A stretch of DNA of 64,000 bases, taken from Devosia soli (GTDB taxonomy: Bacteria; Pseudomonadota; Alphaproteobacteria; Rhizobiales; Devosiaceae). How positions within the stretch are numbered: position 1 is the first letter of the stretch; the number at the start of each line of letters is the position of its first letter. The stretch spans positions 62,001-126,000 of the forward strand of contig NZ_LAJG01000014.1 of NCBI RefSeq assembly GCF_000970455.1. The letters run 5' to 3'. A program made the translations under genes and the position numbers. This document shows positions 36,919-45,481 of the stretch, one piece after another. The notes under the pieces are model-generated. The model was not told where the DNA came from. It was given only the letters and a program-made list of their open reading frames with translations, and searched no databases.

Positions 36919-38247
36919 CTACTTTCCGCCGATCGAGGTCCAACCACCCATATACGGACGCAGTGCCTCCGGAATCAGCACGGAGCCATCCTCTTGCTGA
37001 TAATTTTCCATAACGGCAATCAGGCAACGCCCAACTGCCGTGCCGGAGCCGTTGAGCGTGTGTACATAGCGTGGCGCCTGCTTTTCGCCAGACGGCCGAT
37101 ATCGCGCCTCCATGCGGCGGGCCTGGAAATCTCCACAGACCGAAACGGACGAGATTTCGCGATAGGTAGCCTGGCCCGGCAGCCACACCTCGATGTCATA
37201 TGTCTTACGGGCCCCGAAACCCATGTCGCCCGTGCAAAGCGTCATAACGCGATAATGAAGACCGAGCCGCTGCAATACCGTCTCCGCGCAAGCGAGCATG
37301 CGCTCGTGCTCATCGATCGATTCTTCCGGCGTCGTGATCGACACCATCTCGACCTTGTTGAACTGGTGCTGCCGCAGCATTCCGCGCGTGTCCCGGCCAG
37401 CCGAGCCCGCCTCAGAGCGGAAACAAGGCGTCAGGGCAGCAAACCGCAGTGGCAGTTCTTCCTCGGACAAAATCGACTCGCGAACAAGGTTCGTGAGGGG
37501 CACCTCGGCCGTGGGGATCAAGGCAAGACGCGAGTCGCCGTGGGACGTGAAGAACAGATCTTCTTCAAACTTCGGGAGCTGGTTGGTACCAAAGAGCGCG
37601 TCATCGCGTACGAGTAGCGGCGGTTGCACCTCGAGATATCCATGCTCGGTCGTGTGCAGATCGAGCATGAACTGTCCAATGGCGCGCTCAAGCCGCGCCA
37701 GTTGTCCCTTGAGGACCACAAAGCGACTACCCGACAATTTTGCAGCGACCTCGAAGTCCATATTGTTCTCGGCAACGCCGATCTCAAAATGCTCCTTGGG
37801 CGCAAAGCTCAAAGTGGGCTTTGGCGGGCGCTGCTTGGCAGCTGTGGCTGATGTGCCGTTCGGGCCGAAATATTCGACATTGTCGTGCTCATCATCGCCT
37901 TGCGGCACCTCGTCGAGCGCCAGGTTAGGAATGACCGAAAGCGCGCTGCGCAGTTCCGCTTCAACAGCCCGTTCTTCCGCCTCACCTGTCGGGATGAAAT
38001 CCTTGAGGCGGCTGACTTCTGCCATCAGCTCCTGGGCCTTGGCTTCGTCTTTCTGGGCCTTGGCCTGACCGATCTGCTTGGATAGCGCATTACGCTTTTC
38101 CTGCGCTTCATTGAGCCGGACGATGATTTCGCGGCGCCGGTCGTCGATAGCGAGAAGATCGGAAGACCGCACGGAAACATTCTTGCGCCGCGAAATGGCA
38201 GCGTCGAAGGTTTCGGCGTTGGCTCTGATCCACTTGATATCGAACAT
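36919..38247 (-). CDS. serS: Seryl-tRNA synthetase
   Basis: 442 residues, class II synthetase. N-terminal coiled-coil arm (about 30-110: [18 protein letters not shown]) that binds the long variable arm of tRNA-Ser, then motif 2 [21 protein letters not shown] and motif 3 near [20 protein letters not shown]. It charges tRNA-Ser and tRNA-Sec. It follows tatC by 120 bases and is directly followed by surE. Confidence 0.97.
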   Translation of the reverse strand: MFDIKWIRANAETFDAAISRRKNVSVRSSDLLAIDDRRREIIVRLNEAQEKRNALSKQIGQAKAQKDEAKAQELMAEVSRLKDFIPTGEAEERAVEAELRSALSVIPNLALDEVPQGDDEHDNVEYFGPNGTSATAAKQRPPKPTLSFAPKEHFEIGVAENNMDFEVAAKLSGSRFVVLKGQLARLERAIGQFMLDLHTTEHGYLEVQPPLLVRDDALFGTNQLPKFEEDLFFTSHGDSRLALIPTAEVPLTNLVRESILSEEELPLRFAALTPCFRSEAGSAGRDTRGMLRQHQFNKVEMVSITTPEESIDEHERMLACAETVLQRLGLHYRVMTLCTGDMGFGARKTYDIEVWLPGQATYREISSVSVCGDFQARRMEARYRPSGEKQAPRYVHTLNGSGTAVGRCLIAVMENYQQEDGSVLIPEALRPYMGGWTSIGGK

Positions 38248-38340
38248 CGGTCACACGGGCCGCAGCCCGCCTCTGGTTTGACGCAGGCCCTTGGTCTTGC
38301 AACCCCGGGCACGCCTGCCAGCGCCACGGAGCAGAACGGT

Positions 38341-38367
38341 CTGCATCCGCGGGAACACGCGGTGCAG
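38341..38367 (-). other. Hairpin directly after tatC
   Basis: CTGCA-T-CCGCG / CGCGG-TGCAG stem with one bulge and a 6-base loop, abutting the tatC stop codon. No T tract, so either an mRNA 3' stabilising stem or a weak terminator between tatABC and serS. Confidence 0.4.
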
Positions 38368-39207
38368 TTACTCGGTAGATGAACCGGAAAGCTCGGCTTC
38401 TTCGGCCGCAAGCTTTGCTTCACGCCGCTTCTGCACCATCCGAACAGACAGGATCGCCAGTTCGTAAAGCCCGTACATGGGCAGGGCAAGCCCGATCTGG
38501 GAAATCGGATCAGGCGGCGTGATCAGCGCAGCAACCACCAAGATCCCCACAATCGCATAACGACGGCCCTTTTTCAGCATATCGACATTGACGAGGTCGA
38601 TCTGCGCGAGGAGCGTCAGCACCACCGGCAACTGGAAGCAGATGCCGAAAGCAAGGATCAATGTCATCGCGAAGCCGAGATATTCGGAAACGCGTGGCAT
38701 GAGGGTAATTTCTTCCGTCTGCATGCTAGCAAAGAAGTGCAGGGCCATAGGCAGAACGGTGAAATAAACCATCAGCGCGCCGAGAATGAAGAAGACTGGC
38801 GTAGCGATGAGATAAGGCACAAGCGCCTTGCGCTCATGCTTGTAGAGACCCGGCGCCACAAACAGGTAGATCTGCGTGGCGATGAAGGGAAAGCCGAGGA
38901 AGATGGCACCGAAAAAGGCTAGGTTCAGTTCTGTGAAGAACAGTTCCTGTGGCGCGGTGTAGATGAGTTCGATCTTGTGGGTCGGATCGTTGGCGTAGAC
39001 GCCACGATAAGGTCCGAGAAGAATATCGAAAATATTCTTCGAGATAAGGAAACACCCCATCATCAGGACAATGATGGCAACGGCGCTGTAAATGAGCCGC
39101 TTGCGGAGCTCGATCAAATGCTCGAGCAATGGAGCTTCGCTACCGGCGAGCTCATCTTCGACTTCAGGCTTGCTCTTGTCTTCGAGCTGGGGCTTGGCGT
39201 CGACCAT
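38368..39207 (-). CDS. tatC: Sec-independent translocase subunit TatC
   Basis: 279 residues, six membrane helices. LLEHLIELRKRLIYS is the signal-peptide binding N-terminal region (Glu and the LRKRL motif), FLGFPFIATQIYLFVAPGLYKHERK the first periplasmic/cytoplasmic region, and FGICFQLPVVLTLLAQIDLV the conserved helix. TatC receives twin-arginine precursors. It starts 2 bases after the tatB stop. Confidence 0.97.
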   Translation of the reverse strand: MVDAKPQLEDKSKPEVEDELAGSEAPLLEHLIELRKRLIYSAVAIIVLMMGCFLISKNIFDILLGPYRGVYANDPTHKIELIYTAPQELFFTELNLAFFGAIFLGFPFIATQIYLFVAPGLYKHERKALVPYLIATPVFFILGALMVYFTVLPMALHFFASMQTEEITLMPRVSEYLGFAMTLILAFGICFQLPVVLTLLAQIDLVNVDMLKKGRRYAIVGILVVAALITPPDPISQIGLALPMYGLYELAILSVRMVQKRREAKLAAEEAELSGSSTE

Positions 39208-39209
39208 TT

Positions 39210-39944
39210 TTAATTTGTTCCTGCCGGTTCATCCGGCTTCTTTCGGGGCGCTCGGGGCTTTTTCGCAGGCGCAGGCGCTCCTTCGACCGAAACGGTCGTT
39301 GTAGCCTTCGGAGCTCGCGGCTTTTTAACCGGCTTTGCGTCGACTTCGACGACCTTCTCGCCATCCGGCTTGACGACTGTCCGCTTTACCGCCGGCTTCT
39401 TGGCTACAGGCTTAGATGCCTTGATGACCTCCACGGGCGGAAGATCAGCCGTCGTGACAGGGGCCGTCGGCGCAGCTGCAGCTGGTTCAGGAGGGGTAAC
39501 TTGCGCCGCTTTGACGGGAGCGGGCGTGACCGGGGGCAACTCAGTTGGCTTGAAGCCGTATTCGGCGACCAGTTCCTCGTTGGTTTTTGGCCTTGGCGGC
39601 ATGCCGGCGGCGGTGCGGAGTTCGTCCACAACGCTCTCTGACTGAGGGTCGGCTGGTTTGATCGCACCGCTCGGCTTTGGGCCGGTCGGCGTCATCGTAT
39701 TGAATTCCCTGCGGATCTCTTCAGCAGTTTTTTTCAGTGGCGACGTGATCGAATTGCGCAGGTTGCGAACTTCGTCGAGCCCGGTCGTGCGATTGATCTC
39801 ACGCTGGAACTCGTTGCCCATGCGGCGGATCTGGCCAACGAACTTGCCGACCCGTCCCATGACAACCGGCAAGTCTTTTGGGCCGATGACGATCAGCGCA
39901 ACGACGCCGATCACCAGCATCTCTGTCCAGCCTAAGCCGAGCAT
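39210..39944 (-). CDS. tatB: Sec-independent translocase subunit TatB
   Basis: 244 residues: membrane helix MLGLGWTEMLVIGVVALIVIGPKDLPVVMG, amphipathic helix RVGKFVGQIRRMGNEFQREIN, then an unusually long Ala/Pro/Lys-rich cytoplasmic tail (about 150 residues) ending KKPRAPRKKPDEPAGTN. TatB works with TatC in recognition of folded exported proteins. The long low-complexity basic tail is common in Rhizobiales. Upstream tatA is 50 bases away. Confidence 0.96.
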   Translation of the reverse strand: MLGLGWTEMLVIGVVALIVIGPKDLPVVMGRVGKFVGQIRRMGNEFQREINRTTGLDEVRNLRNSITSPLKKTAEEIRREFNTMTPTGPKPSGAIKPADPQSESVVDELRTAAGMPPRPKTNEELVAEYGFKPTELPPVTPAPVKAAQVTPPEPAAAAPTAPVTTADLPPVEVIKASKPVAKKPAVKRTVVKPDGEKVVEVDAKPVKKPRAPKATTTVSVEGAPAPAKKPRAPRKKPDEPAGTN

Positions 39945-39994
39945 AGGGGTAGTCTCCGAGCGCGGCCAATGGCCGCAAAGTCAGGCGAAATGGA

Positions 39995-40204
39995 TCAGAC
40001 GTCCTTGCGCTCGGTCTCTCGCGCGTCGACTTCCGAAGTCGTAGCAACGCGTTCGACTGGCTTGTCGTCGTCGCGCATGCCTTTCTGGAAGGCTTTGATG
40101 CCGGAGGCGACTTCGCCCATCATACCGGAAATCTTGCCACGGCCGAACAACAGAACGACGACGACGGCTACGACGAGAATGCCCCAAATGGATGGCGCGT
40201 GCAT
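39995..40204 (-). CDS. tatA: Sec-independent translocase subunit TatA
   Basis: 69 residues: short N-terminus, membrane helix IWGILVVAVVVVLLFGRGKI with the FGRGK hinge, amphipathic helix MMGEVASGIKAFQKGMRDDD, and a charged tail. TatA oligomerises to form the translocation path. It follows scpB by 127 bases, a gap with no gene. Confidence 0.95.
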   Translation of the reverse strand: MHAPSIWGILVVAVVVVLLFGRGKISGMMGEVASGIKAFQKGMRDDDKPVERVATTSEVDARETERKDV

Positions 40205-40331
40205 AATTTTGTCTCCCTAGGCTTCCAGAGCGCGTTACACCCCATAGATAAAGCGAGAAATAGGTTCAATCGCGGCCAAACACAAGAACGTGTTGGTTTT
40301 CTGCCCTCACGAATGCGCCACCTGTGCAAGC

Positions 40332-40988
40332 TCATTCATCTTCAGCGCGCTCGCTATCGCCATCATCATCTGGATCGATGGGGTCTTCGTCATCCCGCAA
40401 AGAGCCATCGAAAGGCAACGGTATCTGCATAGAAGCTGGAATCTGGGACGATAAAAGTCCGGAACCTTTGAGTTCATCGAGTCCGGGAAGATCGGACAGT
40501 CTTTCAAGTCCGAAATGGTCGAGGAACGCCTCGGTGGTCCCGTATGTCACCGGGCGCCCAGGCGTTCGCCGGCGACCTCGCATGCGGACCCAGCCCGCTT
40601 CCATGAGAAGGTCCAGCGTTCCCTTACCCGTCGCCACACCGCGAATTTCCTCTATCTCGGCGCGCGTGCTCGGCTGATGATAGGCAATGATAGCCAGTGT
40701 TTCGAGGGCGGCGCGGGATAGCGGCCGGGTTTCTTGTTCTTCACGTCGCAAGAGAAAACCCAGATCTTCAGCCGTGCGAAAGGCCCAGCGGTCGCCGCGG
40801 CGGACGAGATTTATCCCGCGAGAAGCGTAACGAGTTTGCAACTCGTCGACCAGCGAGCGAACGTCGGGCCCCTGCCCTAGATATGGCGCCATTTCAGGAA
40901 GTGAAAGCGGCTCGGCACTGGCAAAGAGAAGCGCTTCAAGAATACGCAATTGCCGCTCGCGAATTTCGTTGGGTTCGTCAACACTCAC
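40332..40988 (-). CDS. scpB: Segregation and condensation protein B
   Basis: 218 residues from GTG 40988. Two winged-helix domains: LRILEALLFASAEPLSLPEMAPYL at the start and PLSRAALETLAIIAYHQPSTRAEIEEIRGV in the middle, the ScpB hallmark. Acidic C-terminal tail from about residue 185. With ScpA and Smc it forms the bacterial condensin. The start overlaps the scpA stop (GTGA). Confidence 0.96.
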   Translation of the reverse strand: MSVDEPNEIRERQLRILEALLFASAEPLSLPEMAPYLGQGPDVRSLVDELQTRYASRGINLVRRGDRWAFRTAEDLGFLLRREEQETRPLSRAALETLAIIAYHQPSTRAEIEEIRGVATGKGTLDLLMEAGWVRMRGRRRTPGRPVTYGTTEAFLDHFGLERLSDLPGLDELKGSGLLSSQIPASMQIPLPFDGSLRDDEDPIDPDDDGDSERAEDE

Positions 40989-41767
40989 CGCTTGTCACTC
41001 CGCCGACGCAGATAGATAGGGCCGAACGTTTCCGTCTGCCGCACTTCGATCTCACCTTGCCGGACAAGCTCGAGACTTGAGGCAAAAGTAGAGGCACGGA
41101 CGGTGGCGCGCTCATCTGGTCGCGCGAGATAATGCGACAGGTAGGTTTCCATCGCGACCCATTCGGCGCTGTCGCCTATCAGCCGTTGCAAAATATCTCT
41201 CGCGTCTTGCAGTGCCCACACTGTGCGCGTGTGGGGGCGGTATTCAGTGACAATTCCGCGTTCGCGTTGCGCGGTATAGGCCTTGAGCAATTCGTAATAG
41301 CTGGCCTCCCAGATCGAGCGGCGAGAAATTTCAAGCGGCTCCGGAGCTCCGCGCCCAAAAACCTGAAGGCCAAGCCTCGAACGCGAAAAGAGTCGGCTGG
41401 CGGCGAGCCGCATGGCTTCGAGACGCCTGAGGCGAAACTGCAGCATAGCAGCAAGCATTTCGCCCGAAGGTTCATCATCATCGGGCGCCTGCGGCACCAT
41501 GAGCCGGCTTTTCAGATAGGCTAGCCACGCCGCCATGACCAAGTAATCGGCCGCGACCTCAATCCTACGCTCGCGTACGGTATCGATGAATGCCAGATAC
41601 TGCTCTGCCAGAGCCAGGATAGAGATCGAGGACAGATCCACTTTCTGCCGCCGCGCCATATCAAGAAGCAGATCCAGCGGGCCTTCATAACCGTCGACGT
41701 CGACATGCAGAATCTCGCTGGGCGGTTCCCCCTGGGGGTCGATCCAATCGATTGCAGTCGCACTCAT
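40985..41767 (-). CDS. scpA: Segregation and condensation protein A
   Basis: 260 residues, kleisin subunit of Smc-ScpAB. YEGPLDLLLDMARRQKVDLSSISILALAEQYLAFI is the conserved Smc neck-binding N-terminal part, VAADYLVMAAWLAYLKSRLMVP follows, and a winged-helix C-terminus contains RASTFASSLELVRQGEIEVRQ. It is translationally coupled to scpB. In the arrangement I remember from other Rhizobiales nagZ precedes scpA; here xth does. Confidence 0.95.
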   Translation of the reverse strand: MSATAIDWIDPQGEPPSEILHVDVDGYEGPLDLLLDMARRQKVDLSSISILALAEQYLAFIDTVRERRIEVAADYLVMAAWLAYLKSRLMVPQAPDDDEPSGEMLAAMLQFRLRRLEAMRLAASRLFSRSRLGLQVFGRGAPEPLEISRRSIWEASYYELLKAYTAQRERGIVTEYRPHTRTVWALQDARDILQRLIGDSAEWVAMETYLSHYLARPDERATVRASTFASSLELVRQGEIEVRQTETFGPIYLRRRSDKR

Positions 41768-41833
41768 CCCAGTCCGCCGGCCCAGCTTTTGACTTCATTC
41801 TTGACGGCCTGCCACGTGAGCGTCAAGCAAAGC

Positions 41834-42619
41834 TCAAAAGCTGAAGGTGCCTTCCACCGGAACATGGTCACTCGGTTTGTCCCAGCCGCGCACATCTTTA
41901 TGAACAGTAACGTCGTCCAGGCGATCCGCCGCCTGCGGCGATAGCATCAGATGATCGATGCGAATGCCGGCATTCCGGCGCCAGGCACCGGCCTGGAAGT
42001 CCCAGAAGGTGAACGCCTGCTCCCCGGTGATCGAGCGCAGTGCGTCACTCATCCCGAGATTTGTCAGAGTGCGAAACCGCTCGAGGCTTTCCGGCCGATA
42101 GAGAGCGTCGCCCCACCAAGCGCTCGGATCATGTGCGTCGATCGGCGCAGGGATGAGGTTGAAGTCACCCATCAACACAAATGGCTCTTCAAGGGCGAGC
42201 CGTCCTTCGACGAAACTGTTGAGCCGATCCATCCAGCGCAGCTTGTAGGGAAATTTTTCCGTGTCGACCGGATTGCCGTTTGGCAAATAGATGTTGCAGA
42301 CACGGATTGCCGCGCCTTCTACCGAGAACACGCCTTCTATGAGTCGGGATTGCTCGTCGACGTCATCGCCAGGCAAGCGGCGATTTATCTCGTCGAATGG
42401 GAGCTTCGACAGAAGCGCAACACCGTTCCAACTTTTCTGTCCATGCGTTGCCACATTGTATCCGAGCGCCTCGATCTCAGCGCTCGGAAAGCCTTCGTCG
42501 ACGGTCTTGATTTCCTGAAGGCCAACGATGTCTGGCTTTTCCTCATCCAGCCAGCGCAGCAGCAGTTCAAGGCGAGCCTTGATGCCGTTGATATTCCAGG
42601 TGGCGATGCGCAGGGCCAT
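41834..42619 (-). CDS. xth: Exodeoxyribonuclease III (AP endonuclease)
   Basis: 261 residues from ATG 42619 with GGAGG 6 bases upstream. RIATWNINGIKARL, GLQEIKT (catalytic Glu), LMGDFNLIP (catalytic Asp and Asn) and C-terminal SDHVPVEGTF (catalytic His) complete the exonuclease III/EEP active site. It cleaves abasic sites and removes 3' blocks in base excision repair. Confidence 0.95.
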   Translation of the reverse strand: MALRIATWNINGIKARLELLLRWLDEEKPDIVGLQEIKTVDEGFPSAEIEALGYNVATHGQKSWNGVALLSKLPFDEINRRLPGDDVDEQSRLIEGVFSVEGAAIRVCNIYLPNGNPVDTEKFPYKLRWMDRLNSFVEGRLALEEPFVLMGDFNLIPAPIDAHDPSAWWGDALYRPESLERFRTLTNLGMSDALRSITGEQAFTFWDFQAGAWRRNAGIRIDHLMLSPQAADRLDDVTVHKDVRGWDKPSDHVPVEGTFSF

Positions 42620-42677
42620 GAAAGCCTCCAGATAAAGAGCCGCCATCCTACTCGCCGACGGATCGAGGGCAACAGGC

Positions 42678-43766
42678 TTAAAGGCCTAAAGCCCGGTATA
42701 TAGCGTCCGTCGTATCGTGCCGGTAGCGACCGTCGGATCCCTCAAGACCCGTGTTGGTCATGGAAAGAATCGTCAGCTCGTTCGCTGGGTCAACAACCCA
42801 GTGGTGGCCGTAGATGCCACCCCAGCGGTTCGTTCCGAGGGCGCCCCTATGTGAGGTTTTATCCTTATCCGTGAGGCACGCGCCGAGAAAGCTGAACCCC
42901 CAGCCCGGCTCAACGGCCTGGGCGAGGCTTGGCGTTTGGTTTGCCAGAGCTGACCTGACCGCTCCAGATTTCAGCACACCCTCTCCGCCCCGACGCATGG
43001 TTTCGAGGAACGTCATGATGTCTCGTGCCGAGCCGGCCATGCCACCACCACCCGATTGGAAGACATCTGGGTTGAAGATGCGCGGCGGATCGTATCTCAC
43101 CTCATCACCCCAAGGTGCCTTGACCACATGAACGTCCTTCATCCGTTCAGGTCCATTCGGCCCATCGCCATAGGGCACCGCAAGGCGAGACCGATCCGTC
43201 ACCGAAAATCGGGTATCGGCCATGCCAAGTGGATCAAGCACGAACTGACGCAAGGCGTCTTCTGGACGTCCGCCGACCAGCTTGCCAGCTATTGCACCTA
43301 GGACATCGATGGATGGGCCATAGGACCAAGATGTGCCAGGCGCGAAAAGCAGCGGACGACCCGCTATGGTACTCAGCACCGCGTTAGTCCCCTCAGACCA
43401 TGGCAAAGGACCCGCAGCGAGCCCCGAGGTGTGAGTTAGAAGCTGCCAGATCAGAATTTTTGGGACCGAGCCGTCCGAAAGCTTGGGTCTGAATTCCGGA
43501 AAGAAGCTATCGACTGCATCGTCGAGCCGAAGAAGCCCGGCATCGGCCAGCGCAAGAATCGTTGCAGCCACGATTGGTTTAGTGACCGAGGAAAGCCGAA
43601 AAATGGCGTCAGTCTGCATCGGACGCCGCGCTTCGCGATCCGCCATCCCGAAGGCTTTTTGGTAGACGAGATCGCCTTGATGACTGACCATCATCACTGC
43701 GCCAACAATGCGTCGGTCCGTAATCGCGTCATCAATCGTCTGGTCTATGAGTTCAACCGAAGCCAT
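42678..43766 (-). CDS. Serine hydrolase of the class C beta-lactamase family
   Basis: 362 residues, no signal peptide. Nucleophile motif S60-V-T-K63 in FRLSSVTKPIV, Tyr149 of the second motif in SWSYGPSIDVLG, and a C-terminal HHWVVDP region in the KTG/HxG position. Family members are esterases, D-amino peptidases or beta-lactamases; the lack of an export signal and general pattern argue for an esterase-like cytosolic enzyme, but substrate is unknown. It is located between xth and the erpA-type gene. Confidence 0.88.
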   Translation of the reverse strand: MASVELIDQTIDDAITDRRIVGAVMMVSHQGDLVYQKAFGMADREARRPMQTDAIFRLSSVTKPIVAATILALADAGLLRLDDAVDSFFPEFRPKLSDGSVPKILIWQLLTHTSGLAAGPLPWSEGTNAVLSTIAGRPLLFAPGTSWSYGPSIDVLGAIAGKLVGGRPEDALRQFVLDPLGMADTRFSVTDRSRLAVPYGDGPNGPERMKDVHVVKAPWGDEVRYDPPRIFNPDVFQSGGGGMAGSARDIMTFLETMRRGGEGVLKSGAVRSALANQTPSLAQAVEPGWGFSFLGACLTDKDKTSHRGALGTNRWGGIYGHHWVVDPANELTILSMTNTGLEGSDGRYRHDTTDAIYRALGL

Positions 43767-43817
43767 CGCTGCAATCTCCTGAAGCCTCAGAAGATTAGCG
43801 AGAGCGGTCAGCGGACG

Positions 43818-44171
43818 CTAGACGGCAAAGCTCGTGCCGCAACCACAGGAGGCGACGGCGTTGGGGTTCTTGATTTGAAACGATTGGCCAACGAGATCAT
43901 CGACGAAGTCGATTTCCGAACCACCCATGAACTCCAGACTCATCGAATCGATCAACACCGTTGCGTCGCCTTTTTGAAGGACCAGGTCGTCCTCTGCAGC
44001 GTGCTCCTGAACGAGATTGTATTCGTACTGAAACCCCGAACACCCGCCCCCAGCCACCGAAATCCGTAACACGGTGCCTGCCGGCTCCTTGGAAAGAATG
44101 CGAGAGACACGCTTGGCAGCGCGGTCCGAGAGTGTCACGGAAGGGGAAACAGCAAGGGCAACATCGGTCAT
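43818..44171 (-). CDS. erpA: A-type iron-sulfur cluster carrier (ErpA/IscA family)
   Basis: 117 residues with the three cluster-ligand cysteines: GGGCSGFQYEYNL and the C-terminal SCGCGTSFAV. A-type carriers hand 4Fe-4S clusters to target enzymes. The variant C-terminus SCGCG is that of ErpA/IscA/SufA rather than Nfu. Divergent from the dGTPase gene, as I remember it in Rhizobiales. A palindrome sits just upstream of its start, so iron or redox control is possible. Confidence 0.92.
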   Translation of the reverse strand: MTDVALAVSPSVTLSDRAAKRVSRILSKEPAGTVLRISVAGGGCSGFQYEYNLVQEHAAEDDLVLQKGDATVLIDSMSLEFMGGSEIDFVDDLVGQSFQIKNPNAVASCGCGTSFAV

Positions 44172-44189
44172 GGAGAAAGTCCGGTCGAT

Positions 44190-44240
44190 CGTTATGTCAT
44201 AACGCTGGCACTAAAATAGGCGCATGAGACGCCATTGCAA
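44190..44240 (-). promoter_or_regulatory. erpA promoter with 15-bp palindrome
   Basis: On the minus strand TTGCAA (44240-44235) and TATTTT (44218-44213) are 16 bases apart. Directly after the predicted start lies a perfect palindrome CGTTATG-T-CATAACG (44190-44204), 18 bases before the erpA ATG. The GTTAT-N3-ATAAC core recalls sites of Fur-superfamily regulators, but the regulator is not identified. Confidence 0.5.
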
Positions 44241-44257
44241 AGGCCCGGAACGAAAAG

Positions 44258-45451
44258 ATGAGCGAAACCGCCTCCTATGCCAGCCAGCCAGAGCAAACGC
44301 TTGGCCGACTGTACGGCACTGGCCCGAGCCCAACCCGCTCCGAATTCCAGCGCGATCGAGATCGAATCATTCATTCCACCGCCTTCCGCCGTCTGCAGCA
44401 CAAGACCCAGGTCTTCCTTCATCATGAAGGACGGCACTTTCGGAACCGCCTGACCCATACGCTGGAAGTGAGCCAGATTGCCCGTTCCATCGCGCGCGCG
44501 CTGAGATTAAATGAGGATTTGGCGGAAGCCGTCGCTCTTAGCCACGATCTCGGGCATACCCCATTTGGTCATGCAGGCGAACGCGCCCTGCATAAGGTCA
44601 TGACGCCCTTTGGCGGTTTTGATCACAACGTGCAGGCGCTCCGTGTCGTCACGCGGCTCGAAAACCGCTACGCCGAACACGACGGGCTCAACCTGACTTG
44701 GGAAACGCTCGAAGGCATCCTCAAGCATAACGGGCCCCTTATCGACAGCGACGGGCGCCCGGTCGGCCGCTATGAACGCGAGGGATTGCCTTCTGGCCTT
44801 GCGGAAATTCCAGCGGTTGCCGATTTACGGCTTTCAAGCCATGCAAGCCTCGAGGCGCAGGTCGCCGCCATAGCCGACGACATCGCCTATAACGCACACG
44901 ATATCGATGATGCCTTGCGGGCCGGACTTGTCAGACTCGATGATTTTGGCGACGCACCGATGGCTGGGGCAATCGTTCGAGAGGTGCAGTCTCTCTACCC
45001 AGGCGTAGTTGCGAAAAGACAGACCCACGAAGTTCAGCGACGGATGATTACACGCGCAATCGAAGACGTGATCCGGACGAGCGCAGCCAATATCACGGCC
45101 TCAGGGGTAGCTAGCGCCGAAGATGTGCGCAGTGCCGGCCGGACTCTTGTAGCATTTTCCCCGGAAATGGCTGTAGCCGAGAAGGGGCTGAAAGAGGTCC
45201 TTTATGCGCGGGTTTATCGAAGCGAAGCTGTGATGCGGCCGGTTCGCGAAAGCGAAGCGGTGGTCGAGCGTCTTTTTGAGGGCTATATGCAAACCGCAGA
45301 CATGCCCGACCGATGGGCTCAGGCAATGAAATCCGCAGAGACTGCGGAAGGCAGAGCACGCATCGTTGCCGACTTCGTGGCTGGCATGACCGACCCCTAT
45401 GCACTTGACGAGCATCAGCGCTTGTTTGACGCTCGCCCGGAATTCCGCTAA
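44258..45451 (+). CDS. Deoxyguanosinetriphosphate triphosphohydrolase-like protein
   Basis: 397 residues, HD-domain nucleotidohydrolase. STAFRRLQHKTQVF, FRNRLTHTLEVSQIARSIAR (first His), and SHDLGHTPFGHAGE (HD pair and later His) give the metal site, matching the type 2 dGTPase-like group. It converts dGTP (or other dNTPs) to nucleoside and triphosphate. It is followed after 30 bases by argS and likely co-transcribed. Confidence 0.93.
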   Translation: MSETASYASQPEQTLGRLYGTGPSPTRSEFQRDRDRIIHSTAFRRLQHKTQVFLHHEGRHFRNRLTHTLEVSQIARSIARALRLNEDLAEAVALSHDLGHTPFGHAGERALHKVMTPFGGFDHNVQALRVVTRLENRYAEHDGLNLTWETLEGILKHNGPLIDSDGRPVGRYEREGLPSGLAEIPAVADLRLSSHASLEAQVAAIADDIAYNAHDIDDALRAGLVRLDDFGDAPMAGAIVREVQSLYPGVVAKRQTHEVQRRMITRAIEDVIRTSAANITASGVASAEDVRSAGRTLVAFSPEMAVAEKGLKEVLYARVYRSEAVMRPVRESEAVVERLFEGYMQTADMPDRWAQAMKSAETAEGRARIVADFVAGMTDPYALDEHQRLFDARPEFR

Positions 45452-45481
45452 CCGCCTGCCAGCATTTCCAGCGGGTTTGTA

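Noticed and set aside
40276..40296. CCAAACAC/GTGTTGG hairpin with a T run in the scpB-tatA gap
   Set aside because: The T run is on the plus strand while the genes are on the minus strand, so it is not a terminator for them.
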